A stretch of 64,000 nucleotides of DNA from Verrucomicrobiota bacterium (lineage in GTDB: Bacteria; Verrucomicrobiota; Verrucomicrobiia; Verrucomicrobiales; DEV007), in assembly GCA_963205275.1 (NCBI GenBank), contig CAUJIH010000011.1:1-64000 (forward strand), in the 5' to 3' direction. The notes beneath the pieces were generated by a model. That model worked only from the letters and a program-made list of their open reading frames with translations. It was not told the origin of the DNA and did no database searches. Made by a program: the position numbers and the translations under genes. Below are positions 27,299-36,582 of this stretch, in pieces (within the stretch, counting starts at the first letter, position 1; each line of letters starts with the position of its first letter).

Positions 27299-28789
27299 CT
27301 AAAGATCGACCATCGCATTCCATACCGATACGATTTTCGACTTCACCGTGATCGAGTCTACGGTGTAATTGGTGAAAAACAGGGCAAAGGCGAATTTGCG
27401 CCCTGACCGCGCATTCACGTAGCCGACGTAATTTCGTACGCGCCCCATGGTTCCGCTCTTGGCGTGGATTCTCCCTTCGGCGGCGGTTCCACCTCCGATG
27501 CTGCGCAGCGTCCCTGATCGCCCGGCGATGGGCAGCGAGTCGTAAAAAGTCGAAAAGTGCTCGTGGTCTGCAGCGATTCGCAAGATCGATGCCATCTGTC
27601 TCGGTGTGATCGCGTTCGCCCGAGAAAGTCCGCACCCGTCACTCAGCACACTCCCGACCATATCGACACCTCGCCCGGTCCAGTAGTCAGTCACTGCTTG
27701 AGCGGATGTTGCGGGATCACCCTTTCCCTTCAGCTTCACTCCTATCATCCTCTGGATGCTCTCGGCCTTCAGATTATCGGAGCGGAGATTGGTCGTTACG
27801 AGTATGGTGGACAGAGGCTCTGACGGGAGACTGTCGAGAGTCATCCGTGCTCCTATCTCCCTACCCTCGGCGGTCAACAATCGTTCCGTCGTACCTCCAC
27901 CGGAGACAGGGATCCCCTTACGGACGAGATATTCGGCGAATCGCTCGGCACAGAATCGAGCAGGATCAGGTAGGGAGCCTTTGATCGAAAAGGTCGCAGC
28001 TCCGGCAGGAACAGTTCCTCGTAGAGTAATCACGCTGCCATAGGGATCGCTGTAAATGTATCCTTGGTCTCCCGATCCGGCGGCACCGACTCTGACTTCA
28101 TTGAAAATCTGAATTCTCGGCAATTCCGGCTCCGTCCTCAGAAGCGGGGCCTGCCGACCCGCAGCGGGAGTGGAGAAGACGGCTCGAAAGCTATTCCGAA
28201 GCACCGAGAGACCACACGCCCCCGCTCCATAATAATTCCCCAGGTCTCCCCATTGCCAGGAATCTGGAATCAGTGGACTACCGAAAATAGAAGCGTCTCC
28301 GACGACGGAACCTGTGATCTTTTTCACCCCTTTTTCACGCAGAGCCGTTTCCCATCGCAAAAATATCTCGTCCGTTCCATCGGCTCCTAGAGTCGGATCT
28401 CCGCCCCCACGCAGGATGACATCACCCTGCAAGACTCCCGCATCATCTAGGGAGCCGGTGGTTTGAAGCTCGGTTTCAAATCGGAAATTAGGACCCAGGA
28501 TTTCGTTGGCAGCAGCGGTCGTAATCACCTTCATCGTCGAGGCCGGGACCAGCGGCGTATCCATCTGATATCCGGTGGCGGTATCGAGATTCGCCTTGAG
28601 TTCGATCAGACAGAACCCTGTCAGAGTGGTGCGAAAGACAGGCTGAGACGCGATTCGGGAAAATTCCGCAACCACTTCCTCGACAGTGCCCGCAGATGTT
28701 AGCCGAAGGACGGTGAAGCCGAGCGCCACGGCCCACAGCGCGACCCGATTCGTCTTCGCTCCCGTCAGGCCCGACCGTACCCTCTTCAT
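27299..28789 (-). CDS. dacB: D-alanyl-D-alanine carboxypeptidase/endopeptidase (PBP4 family, S13)
   Basis: 'PASTMKVITTAAANEILG' (SxxK), 'LSDGCGLSRANAITPRQM' (SxN-like), 'AKSGTMGRVRNYVGYV' (KSGT). Confidence 0.9.
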   Translation of the reverse strand: MKRVRSGLTGAKTNRVALWAVALGFTVLRLTSAGTVEEVVAEFSRIASQPVFRTTLTGFCLIELKANLDTATGYQMDTPLVPASTMKVITTAAANEILGPNFRFETELQTTGSLDDAGVLQGDVILRGGGDPTLGADGTDEIFLRWETALREKGVKKITGSVVGDASIFGSPLIPDSWQWGDLGNYYGAGACGLSVLRNSFRAVFSTPAAGRQAPLLRTEPELPRIQIFNEVRVGAAGSGDQGYIYSDPYGSVITLRGTVPAGAATFSIKGSLPDPARFCAERFAEYLVRKGIPVSGGGTTERLLTAEGREIGARMTLDSLPSEPLSTILVTTNLRSDNLKAESIQRMIGVKLKGKGDPATSAQAVTDYWTGRGVDMVGSVLSDGCGLSRANAITPRQMASILRIAADHEHFSTFYDSLPIAGRSGTLRSIGGGTAAEGRIHAKSGTMGRVRNYVGYVNARSGRKFAFALFFTNYTVDSITVKSKIVSVWNAMVDL

Positions 28790-28807
28790 CCCGGGAGCTG
28801 ACAGGGT

Positions 28808-29749
28808 TCACTTTTTGGATTTTGCGGCCTCATCAGCGACTTCCTTACTCGCTGGGGCTGCTTTAATGGAAAAGTCGTCGTATTGCACATCGTCGATATT
28901 GGTCGTCAGACTGACCAAGGACTTGTGATCGTGGCCGATTCCCTCGGACTTGAATTTTCCGACCTCGAAGCCGTTGATCGAGACGACTACTTCGTCGCCC
29001 TTCGTGCGAATCAGCAAGGTGTGCCAAGTCTCCCGTTTCAGTTCCAAGGGAACGGTCGTAGATTTTGACTTGAGCAGTTCTTTGGTCGCCTCGTCCAGAG
29101 TTCCACCACCCGAGCGCTTCTCGTAGATCGAGTTTTCAAAGTTTCCGGTTTTCGCATCACTGACGTTTAATTGAGTCGGACTGACACTGATGCTACAGAT
29201 ATGGCCGGCGTGGGAACCTTTATACTCGTGATCGTCGAACCATACGTTGAAACGCTCCGCTGACTCACCTGCGAAATTGAACTTCACAGAGACCTCCATG
29301 TCCTTGTAGCCATCAGGGAAACGGATACTGTCTACTCCGGCGTGATCTTTAATATCGATGGTTTTTCCGATCAAAACACCGCCTTTGACTTCGCTCTTGC
29401 TCTTGTAATGCCCCCACCGCTCACCGAATTCATCCGAGTCGAAGTTATCAGTGAAAAGGACATCGCTGTAATACATCTCTTCCTCTTTCCCTTGGCGCTT
29501 AATGTCCCAAGTCTTGATAAATTCCTGATCCTCCTTCGAAAATATCTCGAGCGGAACCTCGAATGGCTTCAGATTCACGATCAGCTTTACTTTTCCATCC
29601 TTCACATCCTTCAGTTCCGCCTCAATTTTCTTACCGCTCGTGTCAGTAAAGGTGCGAATTTCGCGCTTTTCCAGCGCGGAGAGCAGGGTCGGAAGAATTC
29701 CGATGACGATTAGGGCAAGCAGAGTCTTGAATCTCATACTCGGTAACAT
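28808..29749 (-). CDS. Secreted protein with SHD1-like N-terminus and DUF1080-like concanavalin-type domain
   Basis: 'TFTDTSGKKIEAELKDVKDGKVKLIV...FSKEDQEFIKTW' SHD1-like; 'LFTDNFDSDEFGERWGHYKSKSEVKGGVL...' lectin-like. True start possibly 29737. Confidence 0.6.
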   Translation of the reverse strand: MLPSMRFKTLLALIVIGILPTLLSALEKREIRTFTDTSGKKIEAELKDVKDGKVKLIVNLKPFEVPLEIFSKEDQEFIKTWDIKRQGKEEEMYYSDVLFTDNFDSDEFGERWGHYKSKSEVKGGVLIGKTIDIKDHAGVDSIRFPDGYKDMEVSVKFNFAGESAERFNVWFDDHEYKGSHAGHICSISVSPTQLNVSDAKTGNFENSIYEKRSGGGTLDEATKELLKSKSTTVPLELKRETWHTLLIRTKGDEVVVSINGFEVGKFKSEGIGHDHKSLVSLTTNIDDVQYDDFSIKAAPASKEVADEAAKSKK

Positions 29750-29932
29750 GAACGATTTTCCCCCCTTTGGTCAATCTCATCTTTTTCTCTTGCGACTCGG
29801 ATTCGCGCCAGATCCGACAACATTCTCGCGCAACGGGATCCATCATCTGATTGCACGATTCTCAGAAAGCGCTGTTCCACTGCGCGGATTCATTGACTTT
29901 CGGCTCTCCAACTCTACACTTCGCTCTCTTTC

Positions 29933-31693
29933 ATGATCGTTCCCCGTCTCCCCGTGTCTGCGGCATCCCTCGTGCTTGCCTTTCTGCTTTGCACATCGAT
30001 CCGCCTCGATGCCCAGCAGGGCACCACCCCTGTAGCACCTTCCGCTTCAGCGGTGACAGAATCGGAGTTGACCGAACTGGCCTCGGCCGATGCTGCTCAG
30101 ACTGACATCTCGGAAATCGAATTCGATGCCATCGTCCGAGTGGAAGTGGACACGAAACAGCCCAATTACCGAGTTCCGTGGAATATCGGCGGAATGGGTA
30201 GCGGTAATGGAACGGGATTTCTGATCGGGAAGAACCGATTCCTGACGAATGCCCACGTCGTCAGTGACGCACGGCTCATCTATCTGAAAGCCGTCAATCA
30301 ACCACAACCCTACAAGGCCCGAGTCCTATTCGTGGCACACGACTGTGATCTTGCGATGGTGGAGTTGGAGTCTGAGGATGACTTCGAGCAGGCCTTCAAA
30401 GGAATCCGCCCGCTTCACCTCGGGGATGTCCCGAAACTGAATACCACAGTCGTGGCCGTCGGCTATCCCGTCGGCGGCGAGCGCATCTCCGTCACGCGGG
30501 GAATCGTGTCTCGTATCGATTTCCGTGGCTACAGCCACTCCGCAGTGGACAATCACCTCGCCATCCAGGTAGATGCGGCGATCAACCCTGGAAACTCGGG
30601 CGGTCCCGTCCTCCAGAATAATCAGGTCGTCGGAGTCGCCTTTCAGGGCTACAGCGGCGATGTCGCGCAAAATGTTGGTTACATGATCCCCGTGCCTGTG
30701 ATCCAGCGTTTCCTCAAGGATGTCGAAGATAGACAATATGACTATTACGTCGATCTGGCGACGAGCTTTCTCAATATGCTCAATCCCGCTCAGCGACGAG
30801 CTTTTAACCTGCCCAATGATGGCAGCGGCGTGATGGTGGTGCATGCCGACGCTGCCGGATCCGCCGGAGGGATACTGAAAACTCGTGACGTAATTCTATC
30901 CATCGACGGCCACCCCATCGCTTCAGATGGATTCATCGAAATCGATGGAGAGCGAGTGGATCTGAACGAAGTGATCGAGCGAAAATTCTCCGGTGACACT
31001 GTCGCGATTGAGATCTGGCGGGATGGACGACGGCAGGAGGTCTCGGTGACGCTCAAGCGTTTCATCCCCTACCTGATCCAAGCGATGCAGTATGATAAGC
31101 AGCCGAACTTCGTCCTCTTCGCCGGACTTCAGTTTCAGCCACTGGATCGGAATGTGATGGGTGCCCATGGAATCACCGATCTACGCACTCGCTACTTTTA
31201 CGGATTCTATTCGGAGGATGAAATCTATCGCGAGCGCCCTCAGGTGATCGTCCTCACCGATGTTCTACCGGATTCTACGAATACTCACCTCCAGGGATAC
31301 AAACACATGGTGGTCGATACGATTAACGGGAAGAAGATTCGCCTTCTGCAGGATGTTTATGACGCCTTTTACGGAGACTTTCACGAAGAGGGAAAAGAGG
31401 CCTATCACGTCGTGCGTATGATCGGGGAGAATCGTCCCCTCGTCCTGATGCGAAAAGATGCAAAAACAGCGCACGAAAGAATCGACAGCCAATACAATGT
31501 CGGCTTTGACCACTTTATCGAGCAGCCAGAAATTCTCCAACTAAAGAACCTGTTGCAGCCCAATGACGCAAAGGCGAAGGAAACGGACGCAATCAAGGAA
31601 GGCGTGAAAGAAGCCCACGAGAATCCATCCACCCCAGCGGGCAACGCCGCCACTGACTCCCCGTCCGAAAAGAAGCCCATTCTTTCGCGATAA
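29933..31693 (+). CDS. Trypsin-like serine protease with PDZ domains (DegP/HtrA-like)
   Basis: Catalytic triad 'TNAHVV', 'HDCDLAMVEL', 'NPGNSGGPVLQNNQVVG'; PDZ 'ILKTRDVILSIDGHPI'. Confidence 0.9.
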   Translation: MIVPRLPVSAASLVLAFLLCTSIRLDAQQGTTPVAPSASAVTESELTELASADAAQTDISEIEFDAIVRVEVDTKQPNYRVPWNIGGMGSGNGTGFLIGKNRFLTNAHVVSDARLIYLKAVNQPQPYKARVLFVAHDCDLAMVELESEDDFEQAFKGIRPLHLGDVPKLNTTVVAVGYPVGGERISVTRGIVSRIDFRGYSHSAVDNHLAIQVDAAINPGNSGGPVLQNNQVVGVAFQGYSGDVAQNVGYMIPVPVIQRFLKDVEDRQYDYYVDLATSFLNMLNPAQRRAFNLPNDGSGVMVVHADAAGSAGGILKTRDVILSIDGHPIASDGFIEIDGERVDLNEVIERKFSGDTVAIEIWRDGRRQEVSVTLKRFIPYLIQAMQYDKQPNFVLFAGLQFQPLDRNVMGAHGITDLRTRYFYGFYSEDEIYRERPQVIVLTDVLPDSTNTHLQGYKHMVVDTINGKKIRLLQDVYDAFYGDFHEEGKEAYHVVRMIGENRPLVLMRKDAKTAHERIDSQYNVGFDHFIEQPEILQLKNLLQPNDAKAKETDAIKEGVKEAHENPSTPAGNAATDSPSEKKPILSR

Positions 31694-31733
31694 TCTTCCT
31701 AACCCGCCCTTCCCATCTCGATCCATCCTCACG

Positions 31734-33224
31734 ATGATCTCTCCACGCTGCCTGACCGTTTTTTCCTTCCTCTTTCTCGCCCTCTCGCTTCCGGCGGTGG
31801 CGCAGAAGTCCAGCCCCGCCAAGTCAATCGTGCGGGTCAATGCCACTCTGCAGGACTACAACTTCATCCGCCCCTGGGAAAAAGGCGCACCGGTCTCCCG
31901 TCGAGGACTCGGTGCTTTGCTCGAAGGAAACCGCGTGCTCGTTACTGCGGAAATGTGTGCGAATTCGACTTTTTTGGAGCTGGAGCATCCTTCAAGCGGA
32001 GCTCGGGGAACGGCTCGGATCGTCGGCAGTATCGACTATGAGGCAAATCTGGCTGTGCTCGAATTGGTCGACAAGGATTCCAAAGCACTGGAAGGACTCC
32101 AACCTCTCGCCCTCGATGAATCGGTCGTCCCTGGGGATACTCTAGAAGTATGGCAGGTCGAAGACAACGGTGACGGTGTCTCTACCGATGTCGCCGTGCT
32201 GCGTGTTGATGTCGGACGCTATTTCATCCCTGATTCCGTCTTCTTGCTCTATCAGATTAAAGGCTCCCTTCAAGCACGCTCGAACAGCTTTACCCTGCCT
32301 GTTGTGAAAAATGGTAAGCTGGCCGGTATGCTGCTGAGCTATTCGTCCAAGGAGCAAACTGCAAACGTGCTACCGGCTCCCATCATTCACGCGTTTCTGA
32401 GTGATCTTGCCGATGGAAAGTACGAAGGCTTCCCTAATCTGGGGGTATCGATTGCTCCGACCCTCGATGAGACGTTTCGCAAGTTCACTGGCATCGAGGA
32501 CCAAAAGGGTGGAGTTTTCATCTCTAAGGTAGTGAAAGGCGGCTCCGCTGATACTGCCGGGATTCGCGAGGGTGATGTGCTGCTTTCGATCTCAGGCAAG
32601 CCGATCGACTCGCGAGGGAACTACGATGATCCGAAGCGTGGCAAGCTTAGCTTCTCCCATCTCGTGCGCGGTGGTGCGAAGGTGGGCGATACGGTCTCGG
32701 CCGAATTGATCCGCGACGGGAAACCTCTTTCTCTCGAAGTTCGCCTGACTCGAAAGAACCCACAGGATTTCCTGATCGATCCCTACATGTTTGATCGGGG
32801 TCCGAAGTTCCTCATCTTCGGTGGACTGATTTTTCAAGAACTGACGCTCCCCTATCTCGAAAGTTGGGGGGACGAGTGGACGAACCGTGCTCCTTTCAAC
32901 CTCGTCTATTCCGCAGCCGATCCAGAGAAATACGAGAAGGAAGGGAGAAAGAAGCTCGTTTTTCTCAGCACCGTGCTCAAAACTCCTAGCACTCTCGGCT
33001 ACGAGTCACTATCCTCCATCATCGTCACCAAAGTAAACGGACGGGCTATCCGCGACATCCGCGATCTCGCTGCGGCTTTGTCGACACCTCCGCCCGATAA
33101 TGCTCTACATACCATCGAGTTCGAAAGCTACCCCAAGGTGATTTTCGTCGAAGATCGCCTCTCACGCATGGTTGATCAACAGTTGATCCAGTATGGAATC
33201 GGACAATTGATGCGACTCGATTGA
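31734..33224 (+). CDS. PDZ-domain protein, degenerate DegP-like paralogue (predicted inactive)
   Basis: Aligns by eye with upstream protease, but His region reads 'VTAEMCANS', Asp region 'YEANLAVLEL', Ser region 'ARSNSFTLPVVKNGKLAG'; PDZ 'ADTAGIREGDVLLSISGKPID' retained. Confidence 0.75.
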   Translation: MISPRCLTVFSFLFLALSLPAVAQKSSPAKSIVRVNATLQDYNFIRPWEKGAPVSRRGLGALLEGNRVLVTAEMCANSTFLELEHPSSGARGTARIVGSIDYEANLAVLELVDKDSKALEGLQPLALDESVVPGDTLEVWQVEDNGDGVSTDVAVLRVDVGRYFIPDSVFLLYQIKGSLQARSNSFTLPVVKNGKLAGMLLSYSSKEQTANVLPAPIIHAFLSDLADGKYEGFPNLGVSIAPTLDETFRKFTGIEDQKGGVFISKVVKGGSADTAGIREGDVLLSISGKPIDSRGNYDDPKRGKLSFSHLVRGGAKVGDTVSAELIRDGKPLSLEVRLTRKNPQDFLIDPYMFDRGPKFLIFGGLIFQELTLPYLESWGDEWTNRAPFNLVYSAADPEKYEKEGRKKLVFLSTVLKTPSTLGYESLSSIIVTKVNGRAIRDIRDLAAALSTPPPDNALHTIEFESYPKVIFVEDRLSRMVDQQLIQYGIGQLMRLD

Positions 33225-33309
33225 CGAGCAGACTCTGATTCTGCACTCACTCTCCTAACCCGACCTTCGTTAACCAAACCATCTTTTCGGACTCAGCATT
33301 TCCCTCATC

Positions 33310-33939
33310 ATGTTCTCATTAGCAAAATTTTTCGGCCGCTCCGACCGCTTCTTTGAACTTCTCTCAGAAAGTGCTCGCTCCGCACGACAGAGCGTCGAGC
33401 TACTAGCGGATCTCCTGAACGAGTCGGACGGAAATGTCTCTCTAGCGAAACTATCCGCCACTCGGCGACAGGAGAAAAAAATCGCCGAGACGATCAATGA
33501 GGAACTGGTAAAAGTCTTCGTAATGGCTCTGGATCGCGAAGATGTTCAAGCTCTCTCACGAGCTCTCTATCGCATTCCAAAGACGGTCGAAAAGTTCGGT
33601 GAGCGCTTCGACATCATGCGGCACCTCGTGCGCCCCAGCGATTTTGCTTCCCAAATGGAGATCGCGAAGGAAGCAGCATCAGTCGTTTCCCGCATGGTGG
33701 ACATGCTGCCGGGCAGTCCGCAGCTCGATGCGATCAAGAATGAAAATGACACCATGCAGGTTCTGGAGGGTCGGGCCGATTTGCTGATTGTCGATATGCT
33801 CCGCGAGATTTACTCCGGCTCCACTGATCCGATCCGCGCGATGGCGTTGAGAGATCTTTACGACCTTCTGGAGAAGGTCATTGATCGATGCAGGGATGCC
33901 TGTAACGTCGTGTCTCACATCGTACTGAAAAATTCCTGA
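33310..33939 (+). CDS. DUF47 family / PhoU-like phosphate transport regulator
   Basis: PhoU-like helical protein directly upstream of pit: 'FGRSDRFFELLSESARSARQSVELLADLL...LYDLLEKVIDRCRDACNVVSHIVLKNS'. Confidence 0.88.
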   Translation: MFSLAKFFGRSDRFFELLSESARSARQSVELLADLLNESDGNVSLAKLSATRRQEKKIAETINEELVKVFVMALDREDVQALSRALYRIPKTVEKFGERFDIMRHLVRPSDFASQMEIAKEAASVVSRMVDMLPGSPQLDAIKNENDTMQVLEGRADLLIVDMLREIYSGSTDPIRAMALRDLYDLLEKVIDRCRDACNVVSHIVLKNS

Positions 33940-33951
33940 GTTTCCCATATC

Positions 33952-35430
33952 ATGGCTCTCGGAATCGTCTTTCTAGTCATCTTCATTGCGCTCGCCTTTG
34001 AGTATATCAACGGCTTTCACGATACAGCGAACTCAATCGCCACGGTGGTCGGCACGAAAGTTCTCACCCCTCGTCAGGCGATTCTGCTCGCTGCGACGAC
34101 GAACCTGATGGGAGCGCTCGCTGGTCACGCCGTGGCCAAAACAGTTTCTTCGGGCCTAGTTGATGCACACTTTGTCTCTCCTCTCGTTATCGCTGGGGCT
34201 TTGCTCGGGGGGATCACATGGAATCTGATCACTTGGTGGTTCGCACTTCCTTCTAGCTCGACTCACGCCCTAGTGGGCGGGATCTGTGGCGCTACGGTGG
34301 CAGCAGCAGGAAATCACCTGGGAGTCATCATCTGGTCTGTTGAGAAAGTTCAGGACGGGAAAATTGTGATGGATGGTGTGTTTCACAAAGTGATCGTCCC
34401 CATGATCGCCTCCCCTCTGCTCGGCCTGATCGGCGGCTATCTCATCATGGGCGTACTTTATTTCCTGCTCGCCTCTGTTCGCCCCCACATTATCAATCGC
34501 TTCTTCGCCAAGGCGCAGATTGGTAGCGCGGGCTACATGGGCTTCGCTCATGGTCTCGCCGATGCGCAGAAAACGATGGGGGTGATTACACTGGCTCTCG
34601 TCACAGCTACCTCTGCGGGAACTTTTTCACAGACTCCTGAATGGCTCGATTTCCTGAAAATGGAAAAAACAATGGCTTCCGATCAGAGTATCAAGTCTCT
34701 GCTAAAGCCAGATGCCTCTCCAGTCTCGCTGCGCTCTGCTGCTTCTGTGCTTGAGACGGAGGCTCTGAAACTCTCCCCTGGGGAGTTCCGAGAAGCATTC
34801 CTGTCCCTCTCCTCACGTGTATACTACTTACTAGGTGACACAGAGGCTGCAAGCCGAACGAAACAAGAAGCCGCCGACACCCATGCAGCACTCCTGACGG
34901 CCGAAGGGTCTCGCCTATTGCCACGGATCCCCCTCGTTGGACGCTTCTTTGCTTGGCACTACACCTACTGGGCTCCAGAGCTAGATCAGGTGATGGCGGA
35001 GGCGAGCAATTCTGGCCATTCCGAAATCATTGCCGCCGCTACCAAAGTGGGCGAACTCACCCCGGACGTACCCATCTGGATCAAGATTCTCTGCTCCCTC
35101 ACGATGGCTGCCGGAACCATGGCGGGAGGATGGAGAATCATTAAAACCCTCGGCCACAAAATGGTGAAGCTGCAGCCCGTCCACGGATTCGCAGCAGAGA
35201 CTACCGCAGCCACCATTCTCGCCGTCACCGGTGGACTCGGAATGACCGTCTCCACCACCCATTGCGTTACCACGGCCATCATGGGAGTTGGCAGTGCGAA
35301 GCGCTCGAACGCAGTGAAGCTATCTCTCGTCGAAAAAATCCTCTGGGCTTGGGTTCTCACTCTACCCGCCGCCGCCGCCGCCGCGTATATCTATGTTGAA
35401 ATCTTCCGCCTCTTCGGATGGATGCCCTAA
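33952..35430 (+). CDS. pit: Inorganic phosphate transporter, PiT family
   Basis: 'FEYINGFHDTANSIATVVGTKVLTPRQA', 'LPSSSTHALVGGICGA', 'FAHGLADAQKTMGVI', 'GGWRIIKTLGHKMVKLQPVHGFAAETTAATILAV', 'VSTTHCVTTAIMGVG'. Confidence 0.93.
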   Translation: MALGIVFLVIFIALAFEYINGFHDTANSIATVVGTKVLTPRQAILLAATTNLMGALAGHAVAKTVSSGLVDAHFVSPLVIAGALLGGITWNLITWWFALPSSSTHALVGGICGATVAAAGNHLGVIIWSVEKVQDGKIVMDGVFHKVIVPMIASPLLGLIGGYLIMGVLYFLLASVRPHIINRFFAKAQIGSAGYMGFAHGLADAQKTMGVITLALVTATSAGTFSQTPEWLDFLKMEKTMASDQSIKSLLKPDASPVSLRSAASVLETEALKLSPGEFREAFLSLSSRVYYLLGDTEAASRTKQEAADTHAALLTAEGSRLLPRIPLVGRFFAWHYTYWAPELDQVMAEASNSGHSEIIAAATKVGELTPDVPIWIKILCSLTMAAGTMAGGWRIIKTLGHKMVKLQPVHGFAAETTAATILAVTGGLGMTVSTTHCVTTAIMGVGSAKRSNAVKLSLVEKILWAWVLTLPAAAAAAYIYVEIFRLFGWMP

Positions 35431-35642
35431 CGCGACGTCCCGAGAAAAGCGAAATATCTTCGCAGATTCCTCATTTCCTCAGCAACGAATCGTTGACTTT
35501 TTCACTCCGAAACGTATTTTCACCGCCCCCCGAGTCACTTTCTCTCATCAGGAACACAGTTTTCGCTGTGTTTGATCTCCGGAGAAGCCATGACTTCAGG
35601 GACACGCTCTCCTGAGACGAGCGAATCATATTCGACGAATCG

Positions 35643-35825
35643 ATGAAACGGACTTATCAACCTTCTAAGCGCACCCGTAAGAATCAACACGGGTTTCGTG
35701 CCCGCATGGCCACCAAGGCAGGTCGCGACATTATCCGCCGCCGTCGGCAAAAGGGTCGCAAGCGACTCGTGCCAAAGGGGGTGGAAATTCACTTCAAGCG
35801 CCATACGGTTCAGCACGGAAATTAA
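35643..35825 (+). CDS. rpmH: 50S ribosomal protein L34
   Basis: '[42 protein letters not shown]', followed by rnpA and yidD. Confidence 0.96.
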   Translation: MKRTYQPSKRTRKNQHGFRARMATKAGRDIIRRRRQKGRKRLVPKGVEIHFKRHTVQHGN

Positions 35826-35876
35826 TCCGTGTTTCAGGGGACCTGCTCCTGCCTCTGAGAGCGGGTCCAACCTGCC

Positions 35877-36245
35877 ATGATGAAACTGCCTCGCTCTCGC
35901 AGGATTGCACACCGAGGCGATTTTGATCGCGTGAGAACTCAGGGGCGTTCAATTCGAGGCCACTTTCTCGTGCTTGGATACTTGGCTGATGCGAATCTAA
36001 CCGAATCTTTTCGACTGGGCTTGATCACAACGAAACGCTTGGGCGGGGCCGTCGTTCGAAATCGAGTGCGTCGGCGACTCCGGGGGATACTCCACCGCAC
36101 CGGCGAACTGGTCACGCAGCCACATTGGATCGTCTTGATCGCACGAACTCCGGCAGCTACGGCCAGCTCCGCTCAGTTGGAAAAAGAGTGGCACTGGCTT
36201 CTTCGCAAAGCATCTCTGTCCAAGACCTCAGGAGAGAAAGAATGA
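35877..36245 (+). CDS. rnpA: Ribonuclease P protein component
   Basis: 'FRLGLITTKRLGGAVVRNRVRRRLRGILHR'; position after rpmH. Confidence 0.92.
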   Translation: MMKLPRSRRIAHRGDFDRVRTQGRSIRGHFLVLGYLADANLTESFRLGLITTKRLGGAVVRNRVRRRLRGILHRTGELVTQPHWIVLIARTPAATASSAQLEKEWHWLLRKASLSKTSGEKE

Positions 36246-36580
36246 AGTTTCTCCTGATTCTTCCTGTCCGTATTTACCAAATGGTGATTTCGCCACCTCT
36301 ACACTTTCTTTGTGGCCCACTCAGTGGCTGCCGCTTTTTTCCATCCTGCTCCCAGTACTTTATTGATGCCGTTACCGTCAACGGTCCAATCCGAGGCAGT
36401 TGGCTCGGATTCAAACGCATCGTTCGATGCAATCCCTGGGGGGGCCAGGGCTATGATCCTCCTCCCGGCTGGGAAGAATACGTAAAACTTCACCCCGACG
36501 CTGCGATCAAAGGACGCCGCGCCTGTGATCTTCCCGCCTGTAATCCCAATCACTCACACCCAGAAGATACCATTTCCTGA
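36242..36580 (+). CDS. yidD: Membrane protein insertion efficiency factor YidD
   Basis: 'MKFLLILPVRIYQMVISPPLHFLCGPLSGCRFFPSCSQYFIDAVTVNGPIRGSWLGFKRIVRCNPWGGQGYDPPP'; ATGA overlap with rnpA stop. Confidence 0.93.
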   Translation: MKFLLILPVRIYQMVISPPLHFLCGPLSGCRFFPSCSQYFIDAVTVNGPIRGSWLGFKRIVRCNPWGGQGYDPPPGWEEYVKLHPDAAIKGRRACDLPACNPNHSHPEDTIS

Positions 36581-36582
36581 CG

